A stretch of DNA of 47,500 bases from Mageeibacillus sp. UBA5747 (GTDB lineage Bacteria > Bacillota > Clostridia > Saccharofermentanales > UBA5734). The stretch lies in the NCBI GenBank assembly GCA_002419145.1, contig DIFN01000019.1:1-47500 (forward strand), written 5' to 3'. The position numbers and the translations under genes were made by a program. The notes beneath the pieces were generated by a model. That model did not search any database, had not been told where the DNA came from, and saw only the letters and a program-made list of their open reading frames with translations. Position 1 is the first letter of the stretch, and every line of letters starts with the position of its first letter. Positions 16,701-23,851 of the stretch are shown here, one piece after another.

Positions 16701-18719
16701 CATGACCAAGGCAGTTCTGCAAGGTATGTAGATCAGAATGCCCAGGTAATCCCGGTTCATCGGCAGAGGCTGTGTCCGGTACACGGGGTCGTGGTAGATC
16801 CGACCCTGGCCGCCAAAGCGCCACTCATCGGTGTCCATGACGACCTGGAAGCTGGCGTTTTCATGGACGGGAAGCTCGAAGGTGGGATACGACTCTGTGG
16901 GATGGAAGTTGAAGATGAAGATATGATCTCCATTGCGATAGGCGATCACTTTGCGGTCCTGATCGATCCAGAGTGGGTGTGGCGTCCGGCCAGGGCCCAT
17001 CAAGCGATTCTGGTCCATAAAATGGATCATCGCCTGGTCAAAATCACCCAGGTCTTTGTAGCGCAGGTCAGGATTGTCAACGAGGCTCCACTGGCGGCGG
17101 CAGTGGTGATAACTCCAGCCATTGCCCCAGCGTGGGAAGTCAATCCACTCAGGGTGGCCGAATTCGTTGCCCATAAAGTTCAGGTATCCCTCTGATCCGA
17201 GGGAGATCGTGACCCAGCGGATCATCTTGTGCAGAGCGACCGCCCGTTCGATCAGGAGGTTCTGGCTGCCCTTGTTCATGTGCCAGTACATTTCCTTGTC
17301 TGCCATGCGGAAAATCAGGGTCTTGTCACCCACCAGAGCCTGGTCATGGGATTCGGCATAGCCGATCCGCTTCTCCTGTGGCCGGCCAGTCGACAGCTCA
17401 TGCCAGAGCTCGTTCATATTCCAATCTTCGTCGCTTTTTTTGAGTGTCCGGATCCAAAAATCCGGCATGCCCATGGCCAGGCGGTAATCAAAGCCGATTC
17501 CGCCGGCGGCAATCGGCAGACACATGCCCGGCATGCCGCTCATGTCCTCGGAAATCGTGATCGCATCTGGCCGGATTTCCCGGATCAGGTCATTGGCAAA
17601 CTGCAAATAGGTCAAGGCATCGACGTCGGTATTGAGGCTGAAATATTTGCCATAGTTGTCAAACGCTGTGCCCAGGCCATGATCCTGGTAGATCATCGAC
17701 GTGACGCCATCGAACCGGAAGCCATCAAAATGGAATTCCTCGAGCCAGAACTTGATCGAAGACAGCAGGAAGTGGATCACCTCATGACGGCTGTAGTCAA
17801 AGCACTTCGAATCCCAGGCACTGTGGTTACCCCTCTCTCCTGCGTGGAAGAACTGATAGTCCGTGCCGTCGAACTCATTGATCCCCTCAGCCAGGTTTTT
17901 GACAGCGTGGGACTGTACGATGTCCATCAGGACTGACAGGCCGAGGCTGTGAGCCTTGTTGATCAGGTATTTCAAATCGTCCGGGGTGCCAAACCAGGAT
18001 GAAGCGGCAAAATAATTGGAGACATGGTAGCCAAAGGATGCGTAGTAGGGGTGCTCCATGATCGCCATGATCTGGACCGTGTTGTAGCCCAATGTCTTGA
18101 TGCGCGGCAGGATGTTGTCGGCGAACTCGACATAGGTGCCGATGCCGTATTTCTCCTGGGCCATGCCGACATGGGCCTCGTAGATCAGCGGCGCCCTGGA
18201 ATGATCGACTCTGAAATTCTGGTCTGTCCAGGTGAATTCTGCCGGAGGAGCCCAGATCTGGCCGGAGAAATCGTTGGTATTGGGGTCCTGGACGATTTTG
18301 CGGATGTAGAGCGGGATGCGGTCACGCTCCATGCCGAAGCTTCTGACCCGGACTTTGACTCGGGAAAGATGTGGCAGGGCATCGGCACCGGGCAATTCGA
18401 TCACCCAGTAGCCATCGCGCCGTTCCAAGGGGTGGGATGTCCGGTCCCAGCCATTGAAATCCCCGGTCAGATAGAGTGCCTCGGCGGCAGGGGCCCATTC
18501 GCGATAAATCCAGCCGTTTTCGGTGCGATGGAAACCGTAAAACTGGTGGCCGCTGGCGAACTCGCGAAAGGATCCATCTGTTCCGAGCAATTGTTGGCGG
18601 ATGCCCTTGTAACGATTCATCCGTAGCTCGATATCGCCTTGGTAAGGCTGAAGCCAGGGATCGATGTCGAGGATGGCGTATGGTTTTTGATTGGCGCTTG
18701 TTTCATTTTCCTGTGACAT
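16686..18719 (-). CDS. glgB: 1,4-alpha-glucan branching enzyme, eukaryotic-type GH13
   Basis: Creates alpha-1,6 branches in glycogen. The 677-residue protein has an N-terminal CBM48 (REWAPAAEALYLTGDFNGWDR) and a GH13 barrel with the catalytic aspartate in FDGFRFDGVTSM, the glutamate in TISEDMSGMP, and YAESHDQALVGDKT for the last conserved His-Asp. A C-terminal all-beta domain follows. The wording of several motifs (IMAIMEHPYYASFGYHVSNYF, DIVQSHAVKN, AESHDQALVGDKT, NFMGNEFGHPEW) matches plant, fungal and animal enzymes rather than the usual bacterial GlgB. The start at 18719 has AAGGAG six bases upstream. It follows rpiB by 17 bases and probably shares its promoter. No other glg gene is nearby. 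Confidence 0.95.
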   Translation of the reverse strand: MSQENETSANQKPYAILDIDPWLQPYQGDIELRMNRYKGIRQQLLGTDGSFREFASGHQFYGFHRTENGWIYREWAPAAEALYLTGDFNGWDRTSHPLERRDGYWVIELPGADALPHLSRVKVRVRSFGMERDRIPLYIRKIVQDPNTNDFSGQIWAPPAEFTWTDQNFRVDHSRAPLIYEAHVGMAQEKYGIGTYVEFADNILPRIKTLGYNTVQIMAIMEHPYYASFGYHVSNYFAASSWFGTPDDLKYLINKAHSLGLSVLMDIVQSHAVKNLAEGINEFDGTDYQFFHAGERGNHSAWDSKCFDYSRHEVIHFLLSSIKFWLEEFHFDGFRFDGVTSMIYQDHGLGTAFDNYGKYFSLNTDVDALTYLQFANDLIREIRPDAITISEDMSGMPGMCLPIAAGGIGFDYRLAMGMPDFWIRTLKKSDEDWNMNELWHELSTGRPQEKRIGYAESHDQALVGDKTLIFRMADKEMYWHMNKGSQNLLIERAVALHKMIRWVTISLGSEGYLNFMGNEFGHPEWIDFPRWGNGWSYHHCRRQWSLVDNPDLRYKDLGDFDQAMIHFMDQNRLMGPGRTPHPLWIDQDRKVIAYRNGDHIFIFNFHPTESYPTFELPVHENASFQVVMDTDEWRFGGQGRIYHDPVYRTQPLPMNRDYLGILIYIPCRTALVMKKVD

Positions 18720-18736
18720 AGCGTGCTCCTTATGTT

Positions 18737-19198
18737 TCATTCAAGTGGTTTCAGATGGCGGTTGGCAATGTCATTGACCTTGCCAACGCGGCGCTGGTAC
18801 TTCTCATCGGTCAGGAAATCGGTGCTCATCCAGACCCGGATGGTCTCGATCGCCAGGGCTGAGCCAATGATTTTGGCCCCCAGGCAGAGGATATTGGTAT
18901 TCGAATGAGCCCGGGCCAGCATGGCACAGAAAGGGTCCTGGCAGACGGCCGCTGAAAGGCCGAGGATCCGATTGGCAATCATCGCGCTGCCGTAGCCGAC
19001 ACCGTCGATAAAAATTCCCCGTTCCGCCTGCCCCCGGGCAACCGCCAGAGCTGCCGGATAAACAGTGTCGGGCAGGTCACAGGCCTCGGTGCTCGTGGTG
19101 CCGAAGTCGATGACCTCGTGCCCCTGTTGCTTAAGTAGTTGCTTGACTTCTTCTTTGAGTTCGAATCCAGCGTGGTCACAGGCGATGGCAATTTTCAT
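18737..19198 (-). CDS. rpiB: RpiB/LacAB-family sugar-phosphate isomerase
   Basis: A 153-residue homologue of ribose-5-phosphate isomerase B, which interconverts ribose 5-phosphate and ribulose 5-phosphate. The N-terminal IACDHAGFELKEEV is canonical. The active-site loop, however, reads IDGVGYGSAMIANRI where E. coli RpiB has the catalytic cysteine in ICGTGVGIS, so cysteine is replaced by aspartate. CQDPFCAMLARAHSNTNILCLG follows in the usual place. Similar variant proteins occur in Clostridia, and some RpiB groups use a carboxylate as base, so activity may persist, perhaps on another aldose phosphate. The start has AGGAGG eight bases upstream. It heads a two-gene operon with glgB. Confidence 0.85.
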   Translation of the reverse strand: MKIAIACDHAGFELKEEVKQLLKQQGHEVIDFGTTSTEACDLPDTVYPAALAVARGQAERGIFIDGVGYGSAMIANRILGLSAAVCQDPFCAMLARAHSNTNILCLGAKIIGSALAIETIRVWMSTDFLTDEKYQRRVGKVNDIANRHLKPLE

Positions 19199-19266
19199 CG
19201 GGACTTCCTCCTATGCTCTTGCGGCGTGTCGGGGAATGGCTGTTTTTCGTTTGCGATCTCTATTAA

Positions 19267-19295
19267 ACTATAAGCGGTTGAGCCTGAGGTGTAAA
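19267..19295 (-). promoter_or_regulatory. Promoter of rpiB-glgB
   Basis: On the minus strand TTTACA (19290-19295) and TATAGT (19267-19272) are 17 bases apart, about 70 bases upstream of the rpiB start codon. Confidence 0.7.
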
Positions 19296-19357
19296 CATTT
19301 TATCAATTTTCAAGTTTAATGACTCAATCGGTTACTTCGGCGAATCCAGCACCCCCC

Positions 19358-20641
19358 TCACGTGGCCGGCGGTCGGACCTCACTAACCGGGCCATCCTTG
19401 AAAAAGCCGACCGGATGGATCACATGGTCGTCCTTGGGATTGATCCGCCCCAGTAAGTTGTCACAGAGAGTCACAGCGCGTCGGACGCTGCCCGTGCCAA
19501 AACGCAGACGGATCTCATCGAGAGCCTCTTCCAACTGCTGCAGGCGCAGCTGCAATGGCTCGTTTTCAAACAAGCTCAGCTGGGTGCCGGTGGCTGCATC
19601 CACCAGATCGCAACCACGCACCCCGATGCTGCGCAAGGGACGCCGCCAGTCCCAAGCCTCTGTGAACAGGGCCATAGCCTGGCGAGCGATGTCCGAGGAC
19701 AAGTTGCTCGGGCGGTTGAGATGCACCTGACGCTCAAAGCTACCCAGCTCGACATCCCGGACATAGATCTGGACGGTCTGGCATTTGAACTGGTGCTGGC
19801 GCAGCCGGCTGGCCACACTCTCGCTGAGCACAAATAAAATCAGGGAAACGTCCTCATTCGTCTCCAAGTCGCGCGGCGTCGTGGTGCTGTTGCCAATGCT
19901 TTTGACTACGGACTGGTAGCCGGAAACGGTAACTGGCGAGCAGTCCTGGCCATTGGCAAAGCTGGACAGGACGTCGCCCCATTTACCCAGGTACGCGTGC
20001 AGGAAGGATGGCTCGAGCTGAGCCAGCTGGCCAATCGTCCGCACCCCGAGGCGGCTGAGCTTGCGTTTCGTCGCGGGGCCGACATAGAGCAGATCGGAGG
20101 CAGGCAGGGGCCAGACCCGCTCACGGAAATTAGCGCGGCTGATCACCGTCGTCGCGTCTGGCTTCTTGAGGTCGCTGCCCAGCTTGGCAAAGACTTTGTT
20201 GAAACTGACTCCGACGGAGGCGGTCAGGCCGATCTCCTCCCGGATGCGGCGGCGAATCTCGCTGGCGATCCACTCCCCGGTCTGGCCATGATGACAGGTG
20301 CCGCTGACATCCAGCCAGGCTTCATCGAGGCCAAAAGGCTCGATCTGGTCGGTGTAGTCCCCATAGATGGCCCGCACCTGATGGGCAAAATGGAGGTAAA
20401 GCTGGAAATTAGGCTTGACCACCAAGAGGTCGGGGCATTTCTGCTTCGCCTGCCACAAGGCCTCGCCGGTCACAATCCCGCAGGCCTTGGCCGGGTAGTT
20501 CTTGGCCAGGACGATGCCGTGGCGCAGCTCAGGGTCACCCCCCACAACCAGGGGGATCCGGCGCAGAGCCGGATTGTAGAGGCACTCGACCGAAGCGTAG
20601 AAATTATTGAGATCGGAATGCAAAATGACGCGGTCAGCCAC
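19358..20641 (-). CDS. dinB: Y-family DNA polymerase IV
   Basis: Error-prone translesion polymerase, 427 residues. The palm holds HSDLNNFYASVE with the first catalytic aspartate, YPAKACGI, and the second acidic pair in GLDEAWLDVSGT. SVGVSFNKVFAKLGSDLKKPD and the helix-hairpin-helix YVGPATKRKLSRLGVRTIGQL follow, then the little finger. A textbook beta-clamp binding motif, QLSLF, sits at residues 354-358. The start is GTG at 20641, eight bases after a GAGGGGGGA box; no ATG is available. A perfect 22-bp palindrome containing a LexA box lies just upstream over the expected transcription start, so SOS control is expected. It stands alone, not in an imuA/dnaE2 cassette. Confidence 0.95.
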   Translation of the reverse strand: MADRVILHSDLNNFYASVECLYNPALRRIPLVVGGDPELRHGIVLAKNYPAKACGIVTGEALWQAKQKCPDLLVVKPNFQLYLHFAHQVRAIYGDYTDQIEPFGLDEAWLDVSGTCHHGQTGEWIASEIRRRIREEIGLTASVGVSFNKVFAKLGSDLKKPDATTVISRANFRERVWPLPASDLLYVGPATKRKLSRLGVRTIGQLAQLEPSFLHAYLGKWGDVLSSFANGQDCSPVTVSGYQSVVKSIGNSTTTPRDLETNEDVSLILFVLSESVASRLRQHQFKCQTVQIYVRDVELGSFERQVHLNRPSNLSSDIARQAMALFTEAWDWRRPLRSIGVRGCDLVDAATGTQLSLFENEPLQLRLQQLEEALDEIRLRFGTGSVRRAVTLCDNLLGRINPKDDHVIHPVGFFKDGPVSEVRPPAT

Positions 20642-20658
20642 AACGATCGTCCCCCCTC

Positions 20659-20680
20659 AAAACAAACATATGTTTGTTTT
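20659..20680 (-). promoter_or_regulatory. LexA (SOS) operator of dinB
   Basis: A perfect 22-bp palindrome whose core CAAACATATGTTTG (20663-20676) matches the Bacillus-type LexA consensus CGAACRNRYGTTYG at 13 of 14 positions. It covers the expected transcription start of dinB and lies just upstream of its ribosome binding site. Confidence 0.85.
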
Positions 20681-20684
20681 TTTT

Positions 20685-20713
20685 ATTCTAGCAGGATGGT
20701 CTGTGCCTGGCAA
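20685..20713 (-). promoter_or_regulatory. Promoter of dinB
   Basis: On the minus strand TTGCCA (20708-20713) and TAGAAT (20685-20690) are 17 bases apart, with the LexA palindrome immediately downstream. Confidence 0.75.
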
Positions 20714-20876
20714 GGCCGGGTTGGTTGTCCTGGTATGGCAAGGCTGAGCAGTTATCATCCCAGGTGCCCAGTCTTGGCGCGACCCCCGGAACCTTTCCGG
20801 CAATAGCCGCGCGCGGGGCCACCCTCGCGCTGTTACCGACCCCGCTCCCAGCAACAGCAGCGCCACTTCTGCTTTG

Positions 20877-20885
20877 TGGTAAAAT
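20877..20885 (+). promoter_or_regulatory. Possible extended -10 promoter of the Nudix gene
   Basis: TGGTAAAAT forms an extended -10 element about 38 bases before the start codon. No clear -35 box is seen. The rest of 20714-20876 holds nothing recognisable. Confidence 0.4.
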
Positions 20886-20922
20886 CAACTCAAAAAAGAC
20901 CTTGAAACAGGAGTTGATCGCT

Positions 20923-21546
20923 ATGTTTGAACACGATAAACTCATCCAGTGGGCTATCGAATTGCAGGCCTTGGCCCAGATCGGGCTGACCTACACCACC
21001 AATGTCTATGACCGCGAGCGGTTTGAGCGCATCCGGGAGATCGCTGCCGAAATCATGAGCGAGAAAACCGGTCTTGATCTATCCCAGGTAAGTGATGTGT
21101 TCTGCAGCGAAACCGGCTTTCAGACACCCAAGCTGGATACGCGGGCAGCCATTTTCAAGGATGGCAAGATCCTGCTGGTTAAGGAACGCATCGGTGGGAC
21201 CTGGTCAATGCCCGGTGGCTGGGTAGATGTCGACCAGTCGATCGCCAAAAATACGGTCAAGGAAGTCTGGGAAGAGGCCGGGCTGGAGGTCACGGCTGAT
21301 CGCCTGGTGGCTCTTCTGGATCGAAATCGGCACAACACGCCACCCTATGCCCATGGCATCATCAAGGCGTTTGTCCTCTGCACAGTCCAAGGCGGGTCGT
21401 TTCAACCCAACTCTGAAACCGAAGCCAGTGACTATTTCGACCTCGACCAGTTGCCGGAGTTGTCACTGGGCAAAAATACCGAAGCGCAGATCCGCCTCTG
21501 TGCCGCAGCAGCTCAGAATGCACAGTGGCAGACTGTCTTTGACTAA
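20923..21546 (+). CDS. Nudix hydrolase with N-terminal helical domain (ADP-ribose pyrophosphatase-like)
   Basis: A 207-residue hydrolase of a nucleoside diphosphate linked to another group. Residues 1-50 form the short helical Nudix-N domain that accompanies a specific clade (IQWAIELQALAQIGLTYTTN and YDRERFERIREIAAEIM). The Nudix domain follows: DTRAAIFKDGKILLVKER, TWSMPGGWVDVDQS and VKEVWEEAGLEV. In the Nudix box the usual first glutamate is Gln and the Arg is Lys, while the metal-binding EE pair is kept; this is common in this clade. The start at 20923 has CAGGAG nine bases upstream; the longer open frame from 20725 starts in non-coding sequence. A small membrane protein follows 25 bases later. 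Confidence 0.88.
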   Translation: MFEHDKLIQWAIELQALAQIGLTYTTNVYDRERFERIREIAAEIMSEKTGLDLSQVSDVFCSETGFQTPKLDTRAAIFKDGKILLVKERIGGTWSMPGGWVDVDQSIAKNTVKEVWEEAGLEVTADRLVALLDRNRHNTPPYAHGIIKAFVLCTVQGGSFQPNSETEASDYFDLDQLPELSLGKNTEAQIRLCAAAAQNAQWQTVFD

Positions 21547-21571
21547 ATATGAGGGGGATTTGAACGGGCTT

Positions 21572-21805
21572 ATGAAACACGATCCTCGCACCATCATCAA
21601 ATGGATCAGCACCACCCTGCTTGCTCTGGGTGCCTTCATCGGTGCGGTCACCCTGATCAGCACCTTCCGGCTGGCTCGTGAGTTACCGGCAGGTGTCTGC
21701 CCCTATACATCCCAGAGCCGGTCCCGGCTCTATCTGGCCATTATCCTATGTGTCGCGGCTTTGGTCCTGTCTTTTTTCGAGGATTATAACCAGAAAGGAA
21801 AGTAA
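21572..21805 (+). CDS. Small membrane protein, function unknown
   Basis: A 77-residue protein with two hydrophobic segments (about residues 9-31 and 53-67) joined by a short loop that contains one cysteine. I do not recognise it. A GAGGGGGA box lies 14 bases before the ATG, rather far; an in-frame TTG at 21560 is too close to it, so the start is uncertain. It follows the Nudix gene on the same strand and probably shares its transcript. The frame is open and its codon use looks like that of its neighbours, which supports a real gene. Confidence 0.55.
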   Translation: MKHDPRTIIKWISTTLLALGAFIGAVTLISTFRLARELPAGVCPYTSQSRSRLYLAIILCVAALVLSFFEDYNQKGK

Positions 21806-21879
21806 AGTGCCGGCAAAAAAATCCTATTCCGCTTTGTTCGCAGAAATCTCGGAAAATGATCACAAACACCACATTTTTT

Positions 21880-21921
21880 GTTCATATTTCATTGCTATGC
21901 TAAGACCATAGCAGTATGAAC
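21880..21921. other. Two-tier stem-loop in the intergenic region
   Basis: GTTCATA (21880-21886) pairs with TATGAAC (21915-21921), and TGCTATG (21893-21899) pairs with CATAGCA (21907-21913). The result is a 7+7 bp hairpin with an asymmetric internal loop. There is no U-tract on either strand, so it is not a normal terminator. Role unknown. Confidence 0.5.
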
Positions 21922-21984
21922 ATGCTGCTGGACGAGAGCAAACAAACCTCTTCATGATCTCCTCCTTTTCTCCTCCTTCGAACA

Positions 21985-22018
21985 AAGACCCCGGGAGTGG
22001 TGACCCGGGGTTTTGTTT
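21985..22018 (+). terminator. Probable intrinsic terminator of the Nudix operon
   Basis: ACCCCGGG (21988-21995) pairs with CCCGGGGT (22004-22011) around an 8-base loop, extended by a G-U and two A-U pairs, and runs into TTTTGTTTG. Confidence 0.65.
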
Positions 22019-22057
22019 GTGTGTTGGCTACCCGGGGTCTTTTACCCCGGGAGTGGT
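21988..22057. repeat. Duplicated 14-bp element able to form alternative hairpins
   Basis: ACCCCGGGAGTGGT occurs exactly twice (21988-22001 and 22044-22057), and ACCCGGGGT occurs twice between them (22003-22011 and 22030-22038). Each left half can pair with either right half, giving two alternative stem arrangements. Confidence 0.7.
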
Positions 22058-22118
22058 AAATCTGCTGGTTTTCCACTGTTTTTTTTATCAATTCTTGACC
22101 CTGCCTGTGAACTTTTTA

Positions 22119-22147
22119 TTGTCAATTCCAGATCTGAGTGATAGGAT
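22119..22147 (+). promoter_or_regulatory. Promoter of gdhA
   Basis: TTGTCA (22119-22124) and TAGGAT (22142-22147) are 17 bases apart. The predicted start near 22154 gives a leader of about 180 bases. Confidence 0.65.
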
Positions 22148-22153
22148 AAGTAA

Positions 22154-22333
22154 AGATTTGCAAGATATTGATTACGAACTTGCATTTGCAAGTTCGTTTG
22201 TCATTTCTTGCGATGACAACTCAATAGAGGGCCTTGTGGCCGAACTGATTCTTCCTTCTTTGCACCTAACGGAACCTCGGGGTACGAGGGGTCCGAAGCA
22301 GGTAAATATTATTCATGTTGGAGGTTTTTAACA
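22154..22333 (+). promoter_or_regulatory. Structured 5' leader of gdhA
   Basis: Four successive hairpins are visible: a perfect 10-bp stem ACGAACTTGC/GCAAGTTCGT (22174-22197); an abutting 7-bp stem TTGTCAT/ATGACAA (22198-22219); GGCC/GGCC (22230-22241); and an 8-bp stem with internal loop around CCTCG/CGAGG (about 22271-22294). The first stem can be broken by an upstream copy of TTTGCAAG. The gdhA ribosome binding site follows. It matches no riboswitch class that I know. Confidence 0.5.
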
Positions 22334-23680
22334 ATGGCGTTAAAAAATCAGTACATGATCGATCTCCTGGAGACGGTCAAAAAAAGAAACCAGGCTGAGC
22401 CGGAATTCATCCAGGCTGTGACCGAGGTTTTCGAGTCACTCGAAGCGGTCATTGACCGCCGCCCGGACCTCGTTGAGGCCGGCGTTCTCGACCGCTTGGT
22501 CGAACCTGAGCGTCAGATCATCTTCCGCGTCCCATGGGTCGATGACAAAGGCAAGGTCCAAGTCAACCGCGGATTCCGCGTCCAGTACAGCTCCGCTATC
22601 GGCCCCTACAAGGGTGGCCTGCGCCTACATCCCTCTGTCTACATTGGCATCATCAAATTCCTCGGCTTCGAGCAAGTCCTTAAGAACAGCCTGACCACCT
22701 TGCCCATGGGCGGTGCCAAAGGCGGTTCCGACTTCGATCCGAAAGGCAAGAGCGAAGGCGAAGTCATGCGTTTCTGCCAGAGCTTCATGACCGAACTGTA
22801 CCGTCATATTGGCCCGGACTGCGACGTCCCGGCTGGTGACATCGGCACAGGCGGGCGCGAAATTGGCTACATGTACGGCCAGTATAAGCGCATTGTCAAT
22901 CAATACACTGGCGTCCTGACTGGCAAGGGCCTGACCTTTGGCGGTTCTCTTGCCCGCACCGAAGCCACCGGCTACGGCCTGTGCTACTTCACCGAAGAAA
23001 TGCTCAAAGCCAATGGTATGAGCTTCCAGGACAAGATTGTTTCGATCTCCGGTTCCGGCAATGTCGCCATCTACGCCACCCAAAAGGCTACCGAACTGGG
23101 CGCCAAAGTCGTCACCCTGTCTGACAGCGACGGTTACATCTACGATGAACGCGGTATCGATCTGGCTTTGGTCAAAAAGCTCAAGGAAGTCGAGCGCAAG
23201 CGCATCCGCGAGTACGTCAAGTACCATCCGGAAGCCAAGTATGTCGAAGGATCGAACAATATCTGGGAAATCCCCTGCGACATTGCCCTGCCCAGCGCGA
23301 CCCAGAATGAAATCGACAAGGCCAGCGCCGAAATGCTGGTCAAGAACGGCTGTTTTTGCGTCGCTGAGGGTGCCAACATGCCTTCTACACCAGAAGCCAT
23401 CGAGGTCTACCTGGCCAACAAAGTCCTCTATGGTCCGGCCAAAGCCGCCAACGCTGGCGGTGTTGCCACCTCCGGTCTGGAAATGTCTCAGAACTCGGCC
23501 CGTATGTCTTGGACCTTCGAAGAGGTCGACGCCAAGCTTAAGAACATCATGGTCAGCATCTTCAAGTCCTGCGAATCTGCCGCAATCGAGTACGGTATGC
23601 CCGGCAACTACATGGCTGGTGCCAACATCGCTGGCTTCCTGAAGGTTGCCGAAGCCATGAAAGCCCAAGGCTGCGTCTGA
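22334..23680 (+). CDS. gdhA: NADP-type glutamate dehydrogenase
   Basis: Catalyses reductive amination of 2-oxoglutarate to glutamate, a main entry point for ammonia. The 448-residue length is that of the hexameric bacterial NADP enzymes. The dimerisation and substrate domain contains FRVPWVDDKGKVQVNRGFRVQ, GPYKGGLRLHP and the catalytic lysine region LPMGGAKGGSDFDPKG (Lys129), then DVPAGDIGTGGREIGYMYG. The Rossmann domain has VSISGSGNVAIYA. ANAGGVATSGLEMSQNS near the end is a family signature. The ATG has GGAGG nine bases upstream. It is a single gene with its own promoter, a long structured leader and a strong terminator, so expression is probably tuned to nitrogen supply. Confidence 0.97.
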   Translation: MALKNQYMIDLLETVKKRNQAEPEFIQAVTEVFESLEAVIDRRPDLVEAGVLDRLVEPERQIIFRVPWVDDKGKVQVNRGFRVQYSSAIGPYKGGLRLHPSVYIGIIKFLGFEQVLKNSLTTLPMGGAKGGSDFDPKGKSEGEVMRFCQSFMTELYRHIGPDCDVPAGDIGTGGREIGYMYGQYKRIVNQYTGVLTGKGLTFGGSLARTEATGYGLCYFTEEMLKANGMSFQDKIVSISGSGNVAIYATQKATELGAKVVTLSDSDGYIYDERGIDLALVKKLKEVERKRIREYVKYHPEAKYVEGSNNIWEIPCDIALPSATQNEIDKASAEMLVKNGCFCVAEGANMPSTPEAIEVYLANKVLYGPAKAANAGGVATSGLEMSQNSARMSWTFEEVDAKLKNIMVSIFKSCESAAIEYGMPGNYMAGANIAGFLKVAEAMKAQGCV

Positions 23681-23717
23681 TCCAAACTGTACTTGGAAAA
23701 CTGCCAGTAACGCCTCC

Positions 23718-23748
23718 AAAAAGGCCGCCCCTAAAGGCGGCCTTTTTT
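23718..23748 (+). terminator. Intrinsic terminator of gdhA
   Basis: GGCCGCC pairs with GGCGGCC around a 6-base loop; flanking A and T runs extend the stem to 12 bp and supply the T-tract. It could also act on the minus strand. Confidence 0.93.
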
Positions 23749-23851
23749 CTCAGCTGTTTCCGGCCAATGTCCATGAGATACCAGAGCCAGTTCTAACTGG
23801 CAGTTTCTTGACCCATGCACAGTCAGCCCCAAAAATCATCTCCTGTGTGGA

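Noticed and set aside
20681..20922. N-terminal extension of the Nudix gene from 20725
   Set aside because: The ribosome binding site and Nudix-N domain both point to the ATG at 20923; the extension has no family similarity.
22154..22333. Glutamine (glnA-type) riboswitch before gdhA
   Set aside because: The conserved core sequences of that class, as I remember them, are not present.
22625..23719. 364-codon open frame on the minus strand opposite gdhA
   Set aside because: Exact shadow of highly codon-biased gdhA, including its terminator region; no start signal.
23786..23801. 7-bp inverted repeat GCCAGTT/AACTGGC between gdhA and the permease
   Set aside because: Loop of two bases and no T-tract; too weak to call a terminator.
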